Positions 16,309-29,364 of a DNA stretch of 64,000 nucleotides are shown piece by piece (position 1 is the stretch's first letter; the number at the start of each line of letters is the position of its first letter). A program made the translations under genes and the position numbers. The notes beneath the pieces were generated by a model. It worked only from the letters and a program-made list of their open reading frames with translations. It was not told the origin of the DNA and searched no databases. Source of the stretch: Faecalibacterium sp. HTF-F (GTDB taxonomy: Bacteria; Bacillota; Clostridia; Oscillospirales; Ruminococcaceae); contig NZ_CP094473.1 in the NCBI RefSeq assembly GCF_023347535.1, positions 2,542,001 through 2,606,000 of the forward strand. Reading direction: 5' to 3'.

Positions 16309-17928
16309 TCACACCAGCGGCGCAATGAACTTGAGCAGGATGCCCGCCAGATGCAGCAGCTTTTTGCCCTGCCAGATGCTTTCTTTTGTCCGCTCCACCC
16401 TGCGGCACCGGGTGAGCGTATCCTGAAAATCCGCTTCCATGTTGGCAATGCAGTCGGTGCCGCACATCCAGACCGCGTTTTCAAAGTGATGGTACAGGCT
16501 GCGGTAGTCCAGATTGATGGTGCCTGCCACGGCTTCCGCACCGTCCGCAATGACTACCTTGGCATGGGTAAAGCCGGGCGTCCACTCGCTGATCTTCACG
16601 CCCGAGGAGAGCAGCGCCTTGTAGTGGGTCTTGGCCAGTGCATAAGCGAACCACTTATCCGGCTTGCCGGGCAGGATCAGGTGCACATCCACACCGCGCT
16701 CTGCCGCAAAGCGCAGGGCCGTTTCCAGCTCGCCGTCCAGGATCAGATACGGCGTGATGATGTGCACATACTTCCGGGCACGGTTGAGCATATCCATGTA
16801 CACCATTTCGCCCACCCGCTCACCGTCCAGCGGGCAGTCCCCGTAGGGCACCACAAAGCCCTTGGCGTTTGCTGCCGCCGGGATGGGATCGGACAGGAAC
16901 TGCTCAAACTCCGGCTGGCGCAGGATGCACCACATCTGCAGGAACAGCGCCGTCATGGAGCGCACGCCTTCGCCTTCCAGCATCAGGGCCGAGTCCTTCC
17001 AGCGGCCATACTTTTCGATGTGGTTGATGTACTCATCTGCCAGATTCACGCCGCCGGTAAAGCCCACCCGGCCATCGATGACCAGAATTTTGCGGTGGTC
17101 GCGGTAGTTGTAGTGGGTGGAGACGAAGGGCGTGACCGGCGAGAACACCTTGCACTGGATGCCCAGCGCTTCCAGCCGGCTGGGGTAATCCCGCGGCAGG
17201 GTGGAGAACTCGCAGGTGCCGTCATACATCACACGCACATCCACCCCCTGCGCTGCCTTGCGGGCCAGCACTTCCAGAATGCGGCCCCACATCAGGCCTT
17301 CATCCACGATGAAATATTCCAGAAAGATGTACTTTTTTGCCGTTTCCAGCTGGCGCAGCATTTCATCGAACATGGCTTCGCCGCCGTTGAAGTAGGTGGC
17401 CACCGTGTCGGCATAGACCGGAAAGCCGCCGCCCTTGCCCCGCAGATACCGTGCCAGCGGCACCGCTTCGGGTGCCTGCTCCTGCAAAAGCTCCACGGTC
17501 TGCTCATCCTGCGGCAGCTGGGCGCGGGTCCGGCCCTCCAGATCCAGCAGGCGGCGCTTCAGGGCATTGTGGCCCACATCGCTTTTGGTGTACCAGAACA
17601 GCGGCACGCCCAGCACCGGCATCAGCGCCGTGACCACCAGCCATGTAATGCGCACGCTGTTGTCCATGTCCTGATTGAGCAGATAGACCATCATTGCCGC
17701 TGTTACCAGCAGGGTGCCGCCAAAATAATGCGGCAGCAGCTCACCGAACCACTGCAGCAGGCTGAACAGCGCGAACGCCTGTAAAAGCAGCAGAACCAGC
17801 ACCAGACCAAAACGGCTGAAAATAGCGTGTACCACGCCCTTCTGTCCCCGTTTGAGCAGGCGGATGCCGCCATCCTCAAACACCCGGACCTTGTCCTTCA
17901 TATTTTGCTGAAATTGTTTTTTCTGCAT
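16309..17928 (-). CDS. cls: Cardiolipin synthase (phospholipase D family)
   Basis: Cls joins phosphatidylglycerol molecules to cardiolipin at the membrane. The 539-residue product has two N-terminal membrane helices (about 30-50 and 60-80) and two HKD catalytic motifs: HRKILVID near residue 278 followed by GFTGGVNLADEY, and HAKVVIAD near residue 455 followed by AGTINLDYRS. The start was placed at MQKKQFQQN behind AAGGGA; the longer frame upstream overlaps the divergent udk region. Length fits the family. Confidence 0.92.
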   Translation of the reverse strand: MQKKQFQQNMKDKVRVFEDGGIRLLKRGQKGVVHAIFSRFGLVLVLLLLQAFALFSLLQWFGELLPHYFGGTLLVTAAMMVYLLNQDMDNSVRITWLVVTALMPVLGVPLFWYTKSDVGHNALKRRLLDLEGRTRAQLPQDEQTVELLQEQAPEAVPLARYLRGKGGGFPVYADTVATYFNGGEAMFDEMLRQLETAKKYIFLEYFIVDEGLMWGRILEVLARKAAQGVDVRVMYDGTCEFSTLPRDYPSRLEALGIQCKVFSPVTPFVSTHYNYRDHRKILVIDGRVGFTGGVNLADEYINHIEKYGRWKDSALMLEGEGVRSMTALFLQMWCILRQPEFEQFLSDPIPAAANAKGFVVPYGDCPLDGERVGEMVYMDMLNRARKYVHIITPYLILDGELETALRFAAERGVDVHLILPGKPDKWFAYALAKTHYKALLSSGVKISEWTPGFTHAKVVIADGAEAVAGTINLDYRSLYHHFENAVWMCGTDCIANMEADFQDTLTRCRRVERTKESIWQGKKLLHLAGILLKFIAPLV

Positions 17929-18112
17929 GGCATTTTCCCTTATCTCACACATTTGCAGCTCCGGGGCTGTAAAAATGTGCCGGTTTGTGTTATGATGTAC
18001 AGGAACAAGCCCGCCCGGCGCTGTGTCCCGGACAGGCAGCTTTGCACCTATTATAATCCATTCCTGCCCTTTTTTCCACCCAAAACGGCAGGATGATGCA
18101 GGAGGGACCCCT

Positions 18113-18742
18113 ATGAATAATCTGATTATTGGCATTGCAGGCGGCTCCGGCAGCGGCAAGACCACCCTTGCTCTGCGGCTGAAGGAGCGTTTTGGCGAGG
18201 ATGAAGTGCGCCTGATCTCCCATGACAGCTACTATAAGCGCCACGACGAGCTGCCTTTTGAAGAGCGCTGCAAGCTGAACTACGACCATCCGGACGCTTT
18301 TGACAACGCTTTGCTGATCTACCATCTGCAGGAGCTGAAGGCAGGCCGCGCCATCGACTGCCCGGTGTACGACTACTCCAACCACAACCGCAGCGACAAG
18401 GTGCAGCACATCGAGCCCGCACCGGTGCTGATCGTGGAAGGCATCCTGCCCTTTGTGGAGCCGGAGCTGTGCGCCCTGTTCGACTACAAGATCTATGTGG
18501 ACACCGACGCCGACGAGCGCATCCTGCGCCGTCTGGTGCGGGATGTGAAGGAGCGGGGCCGCAGTCTGGACAGCGTCATTGAGCAGTACCTGACCACCGT
18601 CAAGCCCATGCACGAGGCCTTTGTGGAGCCCAGCAAGCGCAACGCAGACATCATTGTGCCCAACGGCGGCGAGAACACCGCTGCGGTGGAGATGCTGGCC
18701 CATCACATCCGCAACCTGATCGAGAAGGCAAACCGGCTGTGA
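18113..18742 (+). CDS. udk: Uridine kinase
   Basis: Udk phosphorylates uridine and cytidine to UMP and CMP in pyrimidine salvage. The 209-residue product begins MNNLIIGIAGGSGSGKTTLA with the Walker A motif, and has SHDSYYK and FDYKIYVDTDADERILRRLVRD, typical of the family. The start was placed at the ATG behind AGGAGGGACCCCT; an upstream in-frame ATG has no site. It is divergent from cls and is followed by a UNCG-hairpin element. Confidence 0.94.
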   Translation: MNNLIIGIAGGSGSGKTTLALRLKERFGEDEVRLISHDSYYKRHDELPFEERCKLNYDHPDAFDNALLIYHLQELKAGRAIDCPVYDYSNHNRSDKVQHIEPAPVLIVEGILPFVEPELCALFDYKIYVDTDADERILRRLVRDVKERGRSLDSVIEQYLTTVKPMHEAFVEPSKRNADIIVPNGGENTAAVEMLAHHIRNLIEKANRL

Positions 18743-18760
18743 GACGATTGGGAATGCGCT

Positions 18761-18869
18761 CCGCGTTCGCTTTGCGCATATTCAGCGGAAGAGTTATTTA
18801 AATTTTGGGGGTTCAGGAAAGTCTGCGGACTTTCCCGAACCCCTTTTTTCACGAGAGGGGTCGTGGAGG
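18761..18869 (+). repeat. Interspersed UNCG-hairpin element, copy B
   Basis: The 5' box CCGCGTTCGCTTTGCGC...CAGCGG spans 18,761-18,788. The 16-bp stem (18,808-18,823 with 18,828-18,843, one mismatch) is closed by TGCG. The 3' box TTTTTTCACGAGAGGGG spans 18,844 onward. It follows the udk stop codon in the same orientation. The stem sequence is unrelated to copies A, C and D apart from its tip. Confidence 0.7.
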
Positions 18870-18940
18870 AAAACGGCATGAGCCGCGTCTGCTTCCTTCG
18901 GGAAGCGGCGGCGCGCATTTAAAATCATCCCATGCAAAAC

Positions 18941-18978
18941 AAAAGGCACTCACAGCCGGATCGCTGCGGGTGCCTTTT
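18941..18978 (-). terminator. Terminator of the atp operon
   Basis: AAAAGGCACTCACAG pairs with CTGCGGGTGCCTTTT with an imperfect middle, 12 nt beyond the atpC stop. The minus strand ends in a T-run. Confidence 0.8.
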
Positions 18979-18990
18979 TGTATACAGGGT

Positions 18991-19389
18991 TCAGTGGATA
19001 GAGGTGCGCACCAGAGCGCGCTTGAGGCGTGCCTGAGCCAGTTCGTAGTCCCGCTGAGCGAGGTTCTTCTGCGCAAGGATCTCTTCCGCGCGCTTCTTGG
19101 AAGCCTCAGCGCGGGCCTGATCGATCTCCTCGGCCCACTCCCATGTGGTTGCGACCAGACGCACTTCGCCGTCCAGCACGCTCAGCAGGCCGCCCATACA
19201 GGCGGCGCGGCGGCGCTGGCCGTCCGCGTCCACGATATGCGCTTCGCCCATGCCCAGCGCGGTGCAGTAATCCCCGTGTCGGGCAAGGATGGCGATATCG
19301 CCGTCGATGGCGCGGCAGACGATGCGCTCGGCCTGCCCGTCAAAGGCGCAGCCGTCCGGCGTGACCACCGTCAGATGAAAGGTCGTCAT
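18991..19389 (-). CDS. atpC: ATP synthase epsilon subunit
   Basis: Epsilon is part of the F1 central stalk and modulates ATP hydrolysis. The 132-residue product starts MTTFHLTVVTPDGCAFDGQAE with the N-terminal beta-sandwich and GDIAILARHGDY. A C-terminal helical hairpin follows (AEEIDQARAEASKKRAEEIL). It is the last gene of the operon, 3 nt after atpD. Confidence 0.96.
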   Translation of the reverse strand: MTTFHLTVVTPDGCAFDGQAERIVCRAIDGDIAILARHGDYCTALGMGEAHIVDADGQRRRAACMGGLLSVLDGEVRLVATTWEWAEEIDQARAEASKKRAEEILAQKNLAQRDYELAQARLKRALVRTSIH

Positions 19390-19392
19390 GGT

Positions 19393-20790
<1,398 letters not shown>

Positions 20791-20814
20791 CTACAACTCC
20801 TTTTTGATAGGTTG

Positions 20815-21663
20815 TTAAATCTCCGCGCCGGCCACGATCTCAGTGATCTCCTGCGTGATGGCGGCCTGACGGGCACGGTTATAATACAGGTTCAGATGAT
20901 CGATCATCTCACCGGCGTTCTTGGTGGCGGCATCCATGGCGGTGCGGCGGGCGGCAAGCTCACTTGCCACGCTCTCGCACACGGCGCCGTAGACGATGCC
21001 GGCCACATACTCCGGGATGATCGCGCTGAATACTTCCTCGCTGCTGGGCTTGTACAGGATCTGGCTGCGGCGGGCTTCTGCCTTCTGCTGCTCGGTGGGT
21101 TCGATGGACAGCGGCAGCACCTCCATGGTGGCTGCGGTCTGGGTCATCATGGAATCGAACCGGGTGTAGCAGATCTTCACCGCATCGTACTCGCCCTTGC
21201 GGTAGCCCTCGGTGATCTGGCGGGACAGCTGGAAGCACTCGCCCACCGAGACATCTGCCGCCAGCAGCACCTCCTGGGTGAACAGGGGCACTTCGTGATG
21301 GACGAAATACTCTGCCGAGCGCTTGCCGATGGGCAGCACCAGCACCTCGCCCTCTTCGGCTGCGGCCTGCTTGAGCACGTTGGAATTGTATCCACCGGCA
21401 AGGCCGCGGTCGCCTGCAATGACGATGAGCAGCGTGCGCTTCACTTCGTCACGGCGCAGGTAGGGGTTGCGGGCACGGGGGTCTGCCGCAGCGATCTTGG
21501 TCAGGGTCTCATGCAGCGTTTCAAAGTAGGGGCGGCTGTGCTCCACCCGTTCCTTGGCGCGGCGCATTTTGGAGGAAGCCACCAGTTCCATTGCCTTGGT
21601 GATCTGCATGGTGCTCTCTACGCTTTTGATGCGCAGCTTGATGTCCTTCATGGAACCAGCCAT
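20815..21663 (-). CDS. atpG: ATP synthase gamma subunit
   Basis: Gamma is the rotating central shaft of F1. The 282-residue product has N-terminal DIKLRIKSVESTMQITKAMELVASSK and C-terminal MDAATKNAGEMIDHLNLYYNRARQAAITQEITEIV, the two helices forming the coiled coil; only short parts are diagnostic here. GDRGLAGGYN is also present. It lies between atpA and atpD. Confidence 0.97.
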   Translation of the reverse strand: MAGSMKDIKLRIKSVESTMQITKAMELVASSKMRRAKERVEHSRPYFETLHETLTKIAAADPRARNPYLRRDEVKRTLLIVIAGDRGLAGGYNSNVLKQAAAEEGEVLVLPIGKRSAEYFVHHEVPLFTQEVLLAADVSVGECFQLSRQITEGYRKGEYDAVKICYTRFDSMMTQTAATMEVLPLSIEPTEQQKAEARRSQILYKPSSEEVFSAIIPEYVAGIVYGAVCESVASELAARRTAMDAATKNAGEMIDHLNLYYNRARQAAITQEITEIVAGAEI

Positions 21664-21680
21664 GCGTTACGCCTCCTTCC

Positions 21681-23201
<1,521 letters not shown>

Positions 23202-23252
23202 CTTTGTTTGTTCACCACTCAATTCTTAAAAATCTTTCGGGTGGAAATTCGA

Positions 23253-23792
23253 TCACAGTGTCACGGAAGCAATATCCCTGCGCAGGGCGGACAGACGGTT
23301 CTGCACCGTGCCGTCCAGCTCGGTGCCTTCGATATCCAGCCGGATGCCGCCCAGCACTGCCGGATCGACCTTTGTTTTCAGGTCGATGGTCTTGCCGGTG
23401 AGCTTTTCCAGCTTTTCGTGCAGGCTCTTTGCCTGCTGCTCCGTCATTGCCACTGCAGTGGTCGCCGTTGCTTCCAGAATGCCGTGCGCCTGATTGTAGC
23501 GCACACGGTAAGCCCGTGCGCAGCCGGACAGCTCCCGCAGAGTGCCCTTCTCGCACAGGATCTTCAAAAAGTTCAGCACATAGAGGTGGACCTGATCCCG
23601 CAGCGCTTCATCCAGCAGGCCGCAGCGCTCCTTTTTGGGGATGCTGGGGGTGCTGAGCAGATGCAGGTAGTCCGGGTTCGCCTTAAAAAGCGCCACGGCT
23701 TCGTCCAGCTCACCCAGAATGCGGGCCTCCAGCCCTTCCTCCGCCGCCAGATCGTACAGGCTTCCGCCGTACATCCTTGCAGTCTCGGTCAT
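23253..23792 (-). CDS. atpH: ATP synthase delta subunit
   Basis: Delta links the F1 crown to the b-subunit peripheral stalk. The 179-residue product has the family's six-helix N-domain (YGGSLYDLAAEEG) and the C-terminal DPAVLGGIRLDIEGTELDGTVQNRL segment. Its start overlaps the atpF stop as ATGA. Sequence conservation is low, as usual for delta, but gene order is decisive. Confidence 0.95.
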   Translation of the reverse strand: MTETARMYGGSLYDLAAEEGLEARILGELDEAVALFKANPDYLHLLSTPSIPKKERCGLLDEALRDQVHLYVLNFLKILCEKGTLRELSGCARAYRVRYNQAHGILEATATTAVAMTEQQAKSLHEKLEKLTGKTIDLKTKVDPAVLGGIRLDIEGTELDGTVQNRLSALRRDIASVTL

Positions 23793-24295
23793 GATGCTTC
23801 ACCCACATTTTTGATAAATTCGTCGATCAGATCCTTGTGGTCCTTCTCGCTGATCTCACGCTCCACCACCTTGGAGGCGATCTCCATGGCGATGCCGCCG
23901 ATCTCGTCCTTGACCTCGTTCACGGCCTTCTTGCGCTCCTGCGCAATGTCGGCTTCGGCCTTCTGCTTGAGGGCAGCAGCCTGTGCGCGGGCCTCGCCCA
24001 CGATCTCTTCGCCGCGGGCGGTGGCCGTCTTCTGCGCATTGGCAACGATCTCGTTGGCCTCGGCGCGGGCATTCTGCAGGTTCTGCTCGTACTCCGCCTT
24101 CATGGCTTCGGCTTCGGTGCGCAGCTTGGTGGCATCGGCGATCTGGCTGTCCGCCTTCGCCTTGCGCTCTGCGATCACATTTTTGACCGGATTCAGCAGG
24201 AACTTTTTGAAGATGAACAGCTGGATCATCAGGTTGCAGATCTGGGCCAGAAAGGTCCAGCCGTCCAGCGTGATCAACGCCTGGTACAGTTCCAT
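23789..24295 (-). CDS. atpF: ATP synthase b subunit
   Basis: Subunit b is the membrane-anchored peripheral stalk. The 168-residue product has one N-terminal hydrophobic segment (FLAQICNLMIQLFIFKKFLL, about 15-34). A long alpha-helical, alanine/glutamate/lysine-rich stretch follows that would form the coiled-coil dimer. It lies between atpE and atpH and overlaps atpH by 4 nt. Confidence 0.95.
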   Translation of the reverse strand: MELYQALITLDGWTFLAQICNLMIQLFIFKKFLLNPVKNVIAERKAKADSQIADATKLRTEAEAMKAEYEQNLQNARAEANEIVANAQKTATARGEEIVGEARAQAAALKQKAEADIAQERKKAVNEVKDEIGGIAMEIASKVVEREISEKDHKDLIDEFIKNVGEAS

Positions 24296-24331
24296 AAGCG
24301 TCTCCTTTCGTTATTTTGTAAAAGGTTCCGC

Positions 24332-25410
<1,079 letters not shown>

Positions 25411-25413
25411 TTG

Positions 25414-25914
25414 TTACGTTTCACCCCCTTCGTCACGGGGCCCGGCTTCCGGCTCCGGTGCGGGTTCGGGGTCGTCCTCCACAGAGACGTCCACCGAAGG
25501 CCCGGCCGGTGCAAGAGGCTTGTACTTTCCGGTTATTTGCAGGTAGTAGATCGTAACGCGCGGGAAAAGCAGGGGCAGAACACTGGCAAAGGGCTGGAAG
25601 CAGGGTGCCCCGATGGACACGATGATCCACACCGCCTGCAGAAGCATCCGGACATTGTAGGAAGCCTGCAATGTCGCTTTGCGCCGTTTCTCATCCTGCT
25701 CGTCGATGACCTTCTGGCACACGATGCAGATGCCCGCAAAGTTGCCGATGGCCACCGCCGCGCCGATGAGACTGCCCAGAACAACAGTGTAATCAAATTT
25801 CACCCAGCCAACCAGGTGCAGAGCTGCAAAGATCACCCACATGACGGCGGTACAGATGGCCGTGCCGCAGGCGATGCGGGTCAGCTCCTTTTTGGATTCC
25901 GGCTGCAGTTTCAT
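25414..25914 (-). CDS. ATP synthase subunit I-like membrane protein
   Basis: This 166-residue product has four hydrophobic segments within residues 12-125 and an acidic, proline-rich cytosolic tail (DPEPAPEPEAGPRDEGG). Position directly before atpB and the helix pattern match the AtpI family, proposed to aid c-ring assembly or Mg2+ uptake. The start at MKLQPESKKELTRIA follows AGGAGGTTTCCC; the longer frame lacks a site. The exact family is weakly conserved. Confidence 0.75.
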   Translation of the reverse strand: MKLQPESKKELTRIACGTAICTAVMWVIFAALHLVGWVKFDYTVVLGSLIGAAVAIGNFAGICIVCQKVIDEQDEKRRKATLQASYNVRMLLQAVWIIVSIGAPCFQPFASVLPLLFPRVTIYYLQITGKYKPLAPAGPSVDVSVEDDPEPAPEPEAGPRDEGGET

Positions 25915-25936
25915 AAAGGGAAACCTCCTGTTAAGT

Positions 25937-26197
25937 TTACTGATGCGAATTGAACCCCACCCGCTTTGGTTTTTCCTTTTTGGTGCGGTCCATGTGTTCC
26001 TTGGCAAAATACCAGAAGTTCTGTGCCCCGGCAGCAAGGCCCAGCAGGATCGCCGGAAGGAACACCCATTCCGGCCAGCTCCAGCTGTTCACCGCCCACC
26101 ATGCACCGCCCAGACACATGACCAGAGGCAGCAGCATATTCAGGCCAAGCTGGGTCAGCCAGACAAGATCCTCCAGTGCCTTATACCAGCCCTTCAA
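25937..26197 (-). CDS. AtpZ/AtpI family protein, first gene of the atp operon
   Basis: This 86-residue protein has two membrane helices (WLTQLGLNMLLPLVMCLGG and VFLPAILLGLAAGAQNFWYF) followed by a basic tail, the AtpZ/AtpI pattern. A TTG start at 26,197 was chosen because GGGAGGA lies 8 nt upstream. The only in-frame ATG is 26 codons further out with no site. AtpZ-type proteins are thought to assist ATP synthase assembly or cation supply. Confidence 0.7.
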   Translation of the reverse strand: MKGWYKALEDLVWLTQLGLNMLLPLVMCLGGAWWAVNSWSWPEWVFLPAILLGLAAGAQNFWYFAKEHMDRTKKEKPKRVGFNSHQ

Positions 26198-26291
26198 TCT
26201 GCAATTCCTCCCTGTGTGGTCTTCCTGTGCAAAAGCCAGATTCTGGATTTTATGCCACAGATTTGCAATCAGCAAAAAATCTTATAACGAT

Positions 26292-26320
26292 AGTATAATT
26301 CAAACCGGCCGTTTTTTCAA
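26292..26320 (-). promoter_or_regulatory. Predicted promoter of the atp operon
   Basis: On the minus strand TTGAAA (26,315-26,320) and TATACT (26,292-26,297) are spaced 17 bp, giving a leader of about 90 nt. Between here and 26,468 I see no other feature. Confidence 0.7.
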
Positions 26321-26467
26321 TCAATTTTCCACTGTTTTCTAGTAAAATTTCATAGTTTGTTTACACTAATGCCGTAACTGTACGCCCTGTATGGAGTTTG
26401 TGCGTCTGCGGGCACATCAATACCAAAAGTTTGATGGTTCTGTTGTGCAGAATGCAAAAAACGGGCG

Positions 26468-26590
26468 AACCCTCTCAGGCGCTGACGCGCCAGCTCTCCC
26501 GAAGGGCGAGTTTTTATGCATCTTTCGGGCAGCACAAATAAAGCTCCCCCTTTCGGGGGAGCTGCTGAGCGAAGCGAAACTGAGAGGGTC
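26468..26590. repeat. CCCTCTCAG-bounded palindromic repeat, copy 2
   Basis: The outer arms AACCCTCTCAG (26,468) and CTGAGAGGGTC (to 26,590) enclose GCGCTGACGCGCCAGCTCTCCC and, further in, AGCTCCCCC-TTTC-GGGGGAGCT. At 123 bp it is longer than copy 1 at 8,033-8,081 but has the same ends and a GAGCT core. It lies between the glg terminator and the atp promoter. Confidence 0.65.
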
Positions 26591-26592
26591 AC

Positions 26593-26630
26593 ACAAAAAA
26601 GCCGCCCGGCTCTTTGGGAACCGGGCGGCA
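26593..26630 (-). terminator. Terminator of the glycogen operon
   Basis: GCCGCCCGG (26,601-26,609) pairs perfectly with CCGGGCGGC (26,621-26,629). The minus strand continues TTTTTTGTG. It lies 24 nt after the glgA stop. Confidence 0.8.
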
Positions 26631-26653
26631 GCTGTTATGCAGTTTTCAGAACA

Positions 26654-28072
26654 TTACCAGAGGTTTGCCGTCTCGTTGTACAGGCCCTCGTAGCTCTTGG
26701 CGGAGACATCCCAGCTGAAATCGCACTCCATGCAGTGATGCACGAGGTTCTTCCAGTTCTCCTTGTCATAGTAAGCATTCTGTGCGTTGCAGCAGGCCAC
26801 ATACAGCTCGTGGGCATTGTAGCCCGCAAAGGTGAAGCCGTTGCCCTCGCCCATGGTGCTGTCGTGGATGGAGTCGCGCAGACCGCCGGTCTCGCGGACG
26901 ATGGGAGGCGTACCGTAGCGGCAGGCCACCATCTGTGCCAGACCGCAGGGCTCGCTCTTGGAAGGCATGATGAAGGCATCTGCACCTGCGTAGATCTCCT
27001 GCGACAGGGCCGGCTCAAAGCCGATGTAGGTGCCTACGCGGCCCGGGTGGCGTGCGCACAGGTCGGAGAAGAAGTTCTCGTACTGGCTCTCGCCGCTGCC
27101 CAGAATGACCAGCTCGATGCCGCGGTCCACCAGACCATCGGCGATGCTCTGCACCAGATCAAAGCCCTTCATGCCGACCATGCGGCTGACCATGGCAAAG
27201 ACGGGGCTGCCGTCCTTGTTCAGGCCGAACTTATCCTGCAGGGCTTCCTTGCACTTTGCCTTGCCCTCTTCAAAGTTGGTGATGTCGTAGTTGAAGGGGA
27301 TGTTCTTATCCGTAGCGGGATCGTTGGAATCGGTATCGATGCCGTTCAGGATGCCGCACAGCTTGTACTGCTTCTCCCGCAGCAGGGCGTCCAGACCATA
27401 GCTGAACCACGGGTCGAGGATCTCCATGGCATAGGTGGGGCTGACGGTGGTGATCTTGTCGGCGGTCTCGAAGGCGCCCTTCATAAAGTTTGCGCAGCCA
27501 TCGTACTCCACGATGTGCTGATCCCGGCGGCCGATGCCGCAGGTGTCCTCCAGAATGTCGGTGCCGTACTTGCCCTGATAAGCGATGTTGTGGATGGTGA
27601 AAATGGTCTTGATGCGGTTGAACTTATCCAGATGACGGTAGTACAGATTCAGGTACACCGGCACCAGTGCGGTCTGCCAGTCGTTGCAGTTGATGATATC
27701 GGGGGTGAAATCGATGTAGAACAGGGTCTCTAAAACGGCGCGGGAGAAGAAGGCGAAACGCTCGCCGTCATCGTAGAAGCCGTACAGGCCGCGGCGCTTG
27801 AAGTAATACTCGTTGTCCAGGAAGTAGTAGGTCACGCCGTTCCGCTCGGTCTTGAACAGGCCGCAGTACTGGCTGCGCCAGCCCACGGGGACGGAATAAT
27901 TGGTCACGTACTCCAGCGTATCACGGAACTTCAGATCGCCGTACAGGGGCATGATGACGCGGGCGTCCACGCCGTCCTTGACCAGAGCCTTGGGCAGTGC
28001 GCCCGCAACGTCGGCCAGACCACCGGATTTTGCAAAGGGTGCAGCTTCCGAAGCAGCATACAGGATTCTCAT
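26654..28072 (-). CDS. glgA: Glycogen synthase (ADP-glucose)
   Basis: GlgA (GT5) extends alpha-1,4-glucan from ADP-glucose. The 472-residue product starts MRILYAASEAAPFAKSGGLADV, whose KSGGLADV loop binds ADP-glucose, and carries the C-terminal PSKSEPCGLAQMVACRYG motif with the conserved E-x7-E-like acidic region. The start was placed at MRILYA behind AAAGGAG; the longer frame upstream is not supported. It is last in the glgB-glgC-glgD-glgA operon, 164 nt after glgD. Confidence 0.95.
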   Translation of the reverse strand: MRILYAASEAAPFAKSGGLADVAGALPKALVKDGVDARVIMPLYGDLKFRDTLEYVTNYSVPVGWRSQYCGLFKTERNGVTYYFLDNEYYFKRRGLYGFYDDGERFAFFSRAVLETLFYIDFTPDIINCNDWQTALVPVYLNLYYRHLDKFNRIKTIFTIHNIAYQGKYGTDILEDTCGIGRRDQHIVEYDGCANFMKGAFETADKITTVSPTYAMEILDPWFSYGLDALLREKQYKLCGILNGIDTDSNDPATDKNIPFNYDITNFEEGKAKCKEALQDKFGLNKDGSPVFAMVSRMVGMKGFDLVQSIADGLVDRGIELVILGSGESQYENFFSDLCARHPGRVGTYIGFEPALSQEIYAGADAFIMPSKSEPCGLAQMVACRYGTPPIVRETGGLRDSIHDSTMGEGNGFTFAGYNAHELYVACCNAQNAYYDKENWKNLVHHCMECDFSWDVSAKSYEGLYNETANLW

Positions 28073-28156
28073 AGGATCGCTCCTTTCATATGTTTGGGTC
28101 ATTTCGTGCTCCCCGCCGCATTTTTCAGCGGCACGAACCATTTTTACAAAAGAGCA

Positions 28157-28196
28157 GGCGGGGGCACACAGGTGCCCCCGCCCCTCTCAAGAGGGG
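28157..28196. other. Double hairpin inside the glg operon
   Basis: Two perfect stems lie in tandem: GGCGGGGGCAC/GTGCCCCCGCC (28,157-28,182, loop ACAG) and CCCCTC/GAGGGG (28,181-28,196, loop TCAA). They share bases, so only one can form at a time. They sit in the 164-nt gap between glgD and glgA. They may cause partial termination or mark an RNA-processing point that sets GlgA level. Confidence 0.5.
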
Positions 28197-28236
28197 CTAC
28201 CGGGGAGGAAGCCGCCCCTATGGATAATGCAACAGA

Positions 28237-29364
28237 TCAGACGGTGTGGTTCTTCTGCACGTACACCGGGAAGCTCTCGGTGCCGGACAGCTTCTTGCCG
28301 GCAGTGATCTTCACGTTCTTATCGGTAACAACGCAGTCCAGCTCGGCATTGGCTTCCACCACCGTATCCTGCATCAGCACGCAGTTCTTGACAACGGCAC
28401 CCTTCTTGACCTTGACGCCGCGGAACAGCACGCAGTTCTCCACTGTGCCTTCGATCACGCAGCCGTCGGCCAGAATGGAGTCGGTCACCTTGCAGCCCGG
28501 CACATAGCGGGTGGGGTTGTCGTCGCGGATCTTGGTGTAGACCGGGCTCTTCTTGGGGAACAGCTTTTCCAGATTCTCGTCATCGGTCAGCTTGAGGTTC
28601 TCGTCGAAGTAGCTCTTCATGTCACAGACATGTGCCACATAGCCGGTGTACTCCAGAGCGTGGATGTTCAGGATGTTGACATTGTGGGCCAGAATATCGC
28701 GCTCGAAGTAGATCAGGCCGCGGGAGGTCGCATCCCGGACCAGCTTGAGCAGAGTCTCGCGCTCCAGAACATAGATGTTCAGGTCAAGGTTCTGCACGCC
28801 GGGGCGGTAATCGTTGAACAGCAGCTCGGTCACACGGCCGTCGGCATCAACGGTCAGGGTGTAGTTGTCGTTCTTGCGGCCCTCGGGGATCTCGGTCTTC
28901 TGGTAAGCGACGGTCACATCGGCACCGCTTGCCTGATGGGCGGCCAGCAGGGCGTTGAAGTCGTAGTTCAGGGCAACATTGGCGTCGCTCATGACCACGT
29001 ACTTTTCCTTCTGGTTCTCCAGGAAGTTCATGATGGAGCCCAGAGCTTCCACACGGCCGGAATAGATGCGCACGCCCTTCTCAGCGAAAGGAGGCACGAT
29101 GTTCAGGCCGCCGTGACGGCGGGCCATATCCCACTCACGACCGGTGCCCAGATGATCCATCAGGGAGTGGTAGTTCTTGCGCACCACGATGGAAACATTG
29201 GAGATACCGCAGTTTGCCATGCTGGACAGAACAAAGTCCACCATACGGTAGCGGCCCGCGAAGGGGATCGAAGCCATTGCGCGCTCGGTCACCAGCTCGG
29301 GGACGGTATTATCATAACTGTTGGGGAAAATAATACCCAACGCATTGGTGTTCTGGCTCAGCAT
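28237..29364 (-). CDS. glgD: Glucose-1-phosphate adenylyltransferase subunit GlgD
   Basis: In Firmicutes GlgD is the non-catalytic or regulatory partner of GlgC. The 375-residue product has the nucleotidyltransferase fold and C-terminal left-handed beta-helix, but its N-terminus ([21 protein letters not shown]) lacks the GGRGSRL pyrophosphorylase loop seen in GlgC. The later [20 protein letters not shown] region is retained. It overlaps the glgC stop by 7 nt, so the subunits are probably made in coupled amounts. Confidence 0.93.
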   Translation of the reverse strand: MLSQNTNALGIIFPNSYDNTVPELVTERAMASIPFAGRYRMVDFVLSSMANCGISNVSIVVRKNYHSLMDHLGTGREWDMARRHGGLNIVPPFAEKGVRIYSGRVEALGSIMNFLENQKEKYVVMSDANVALNYDFNALLAAHQASGADVTVAYQKTEIPEGRKNDNYTLTVDADGRVTELLFNDYRPGVQNLDLNIYVLERETLLKLVRDATSRGLIYFERDILAHNVNILNIHALEYTGYVAHVCDMKSYFDENLKLTDDENLEKLFPKKSPVYTKIRDDNPTRYVPGCKVTDSILADGCVIEGTVENCVLFRGVKVKKGAVVKNCVLMQDTVVEANAELDCVVTDKNVKITAGKKLSGTESFPVYVQKNHTV

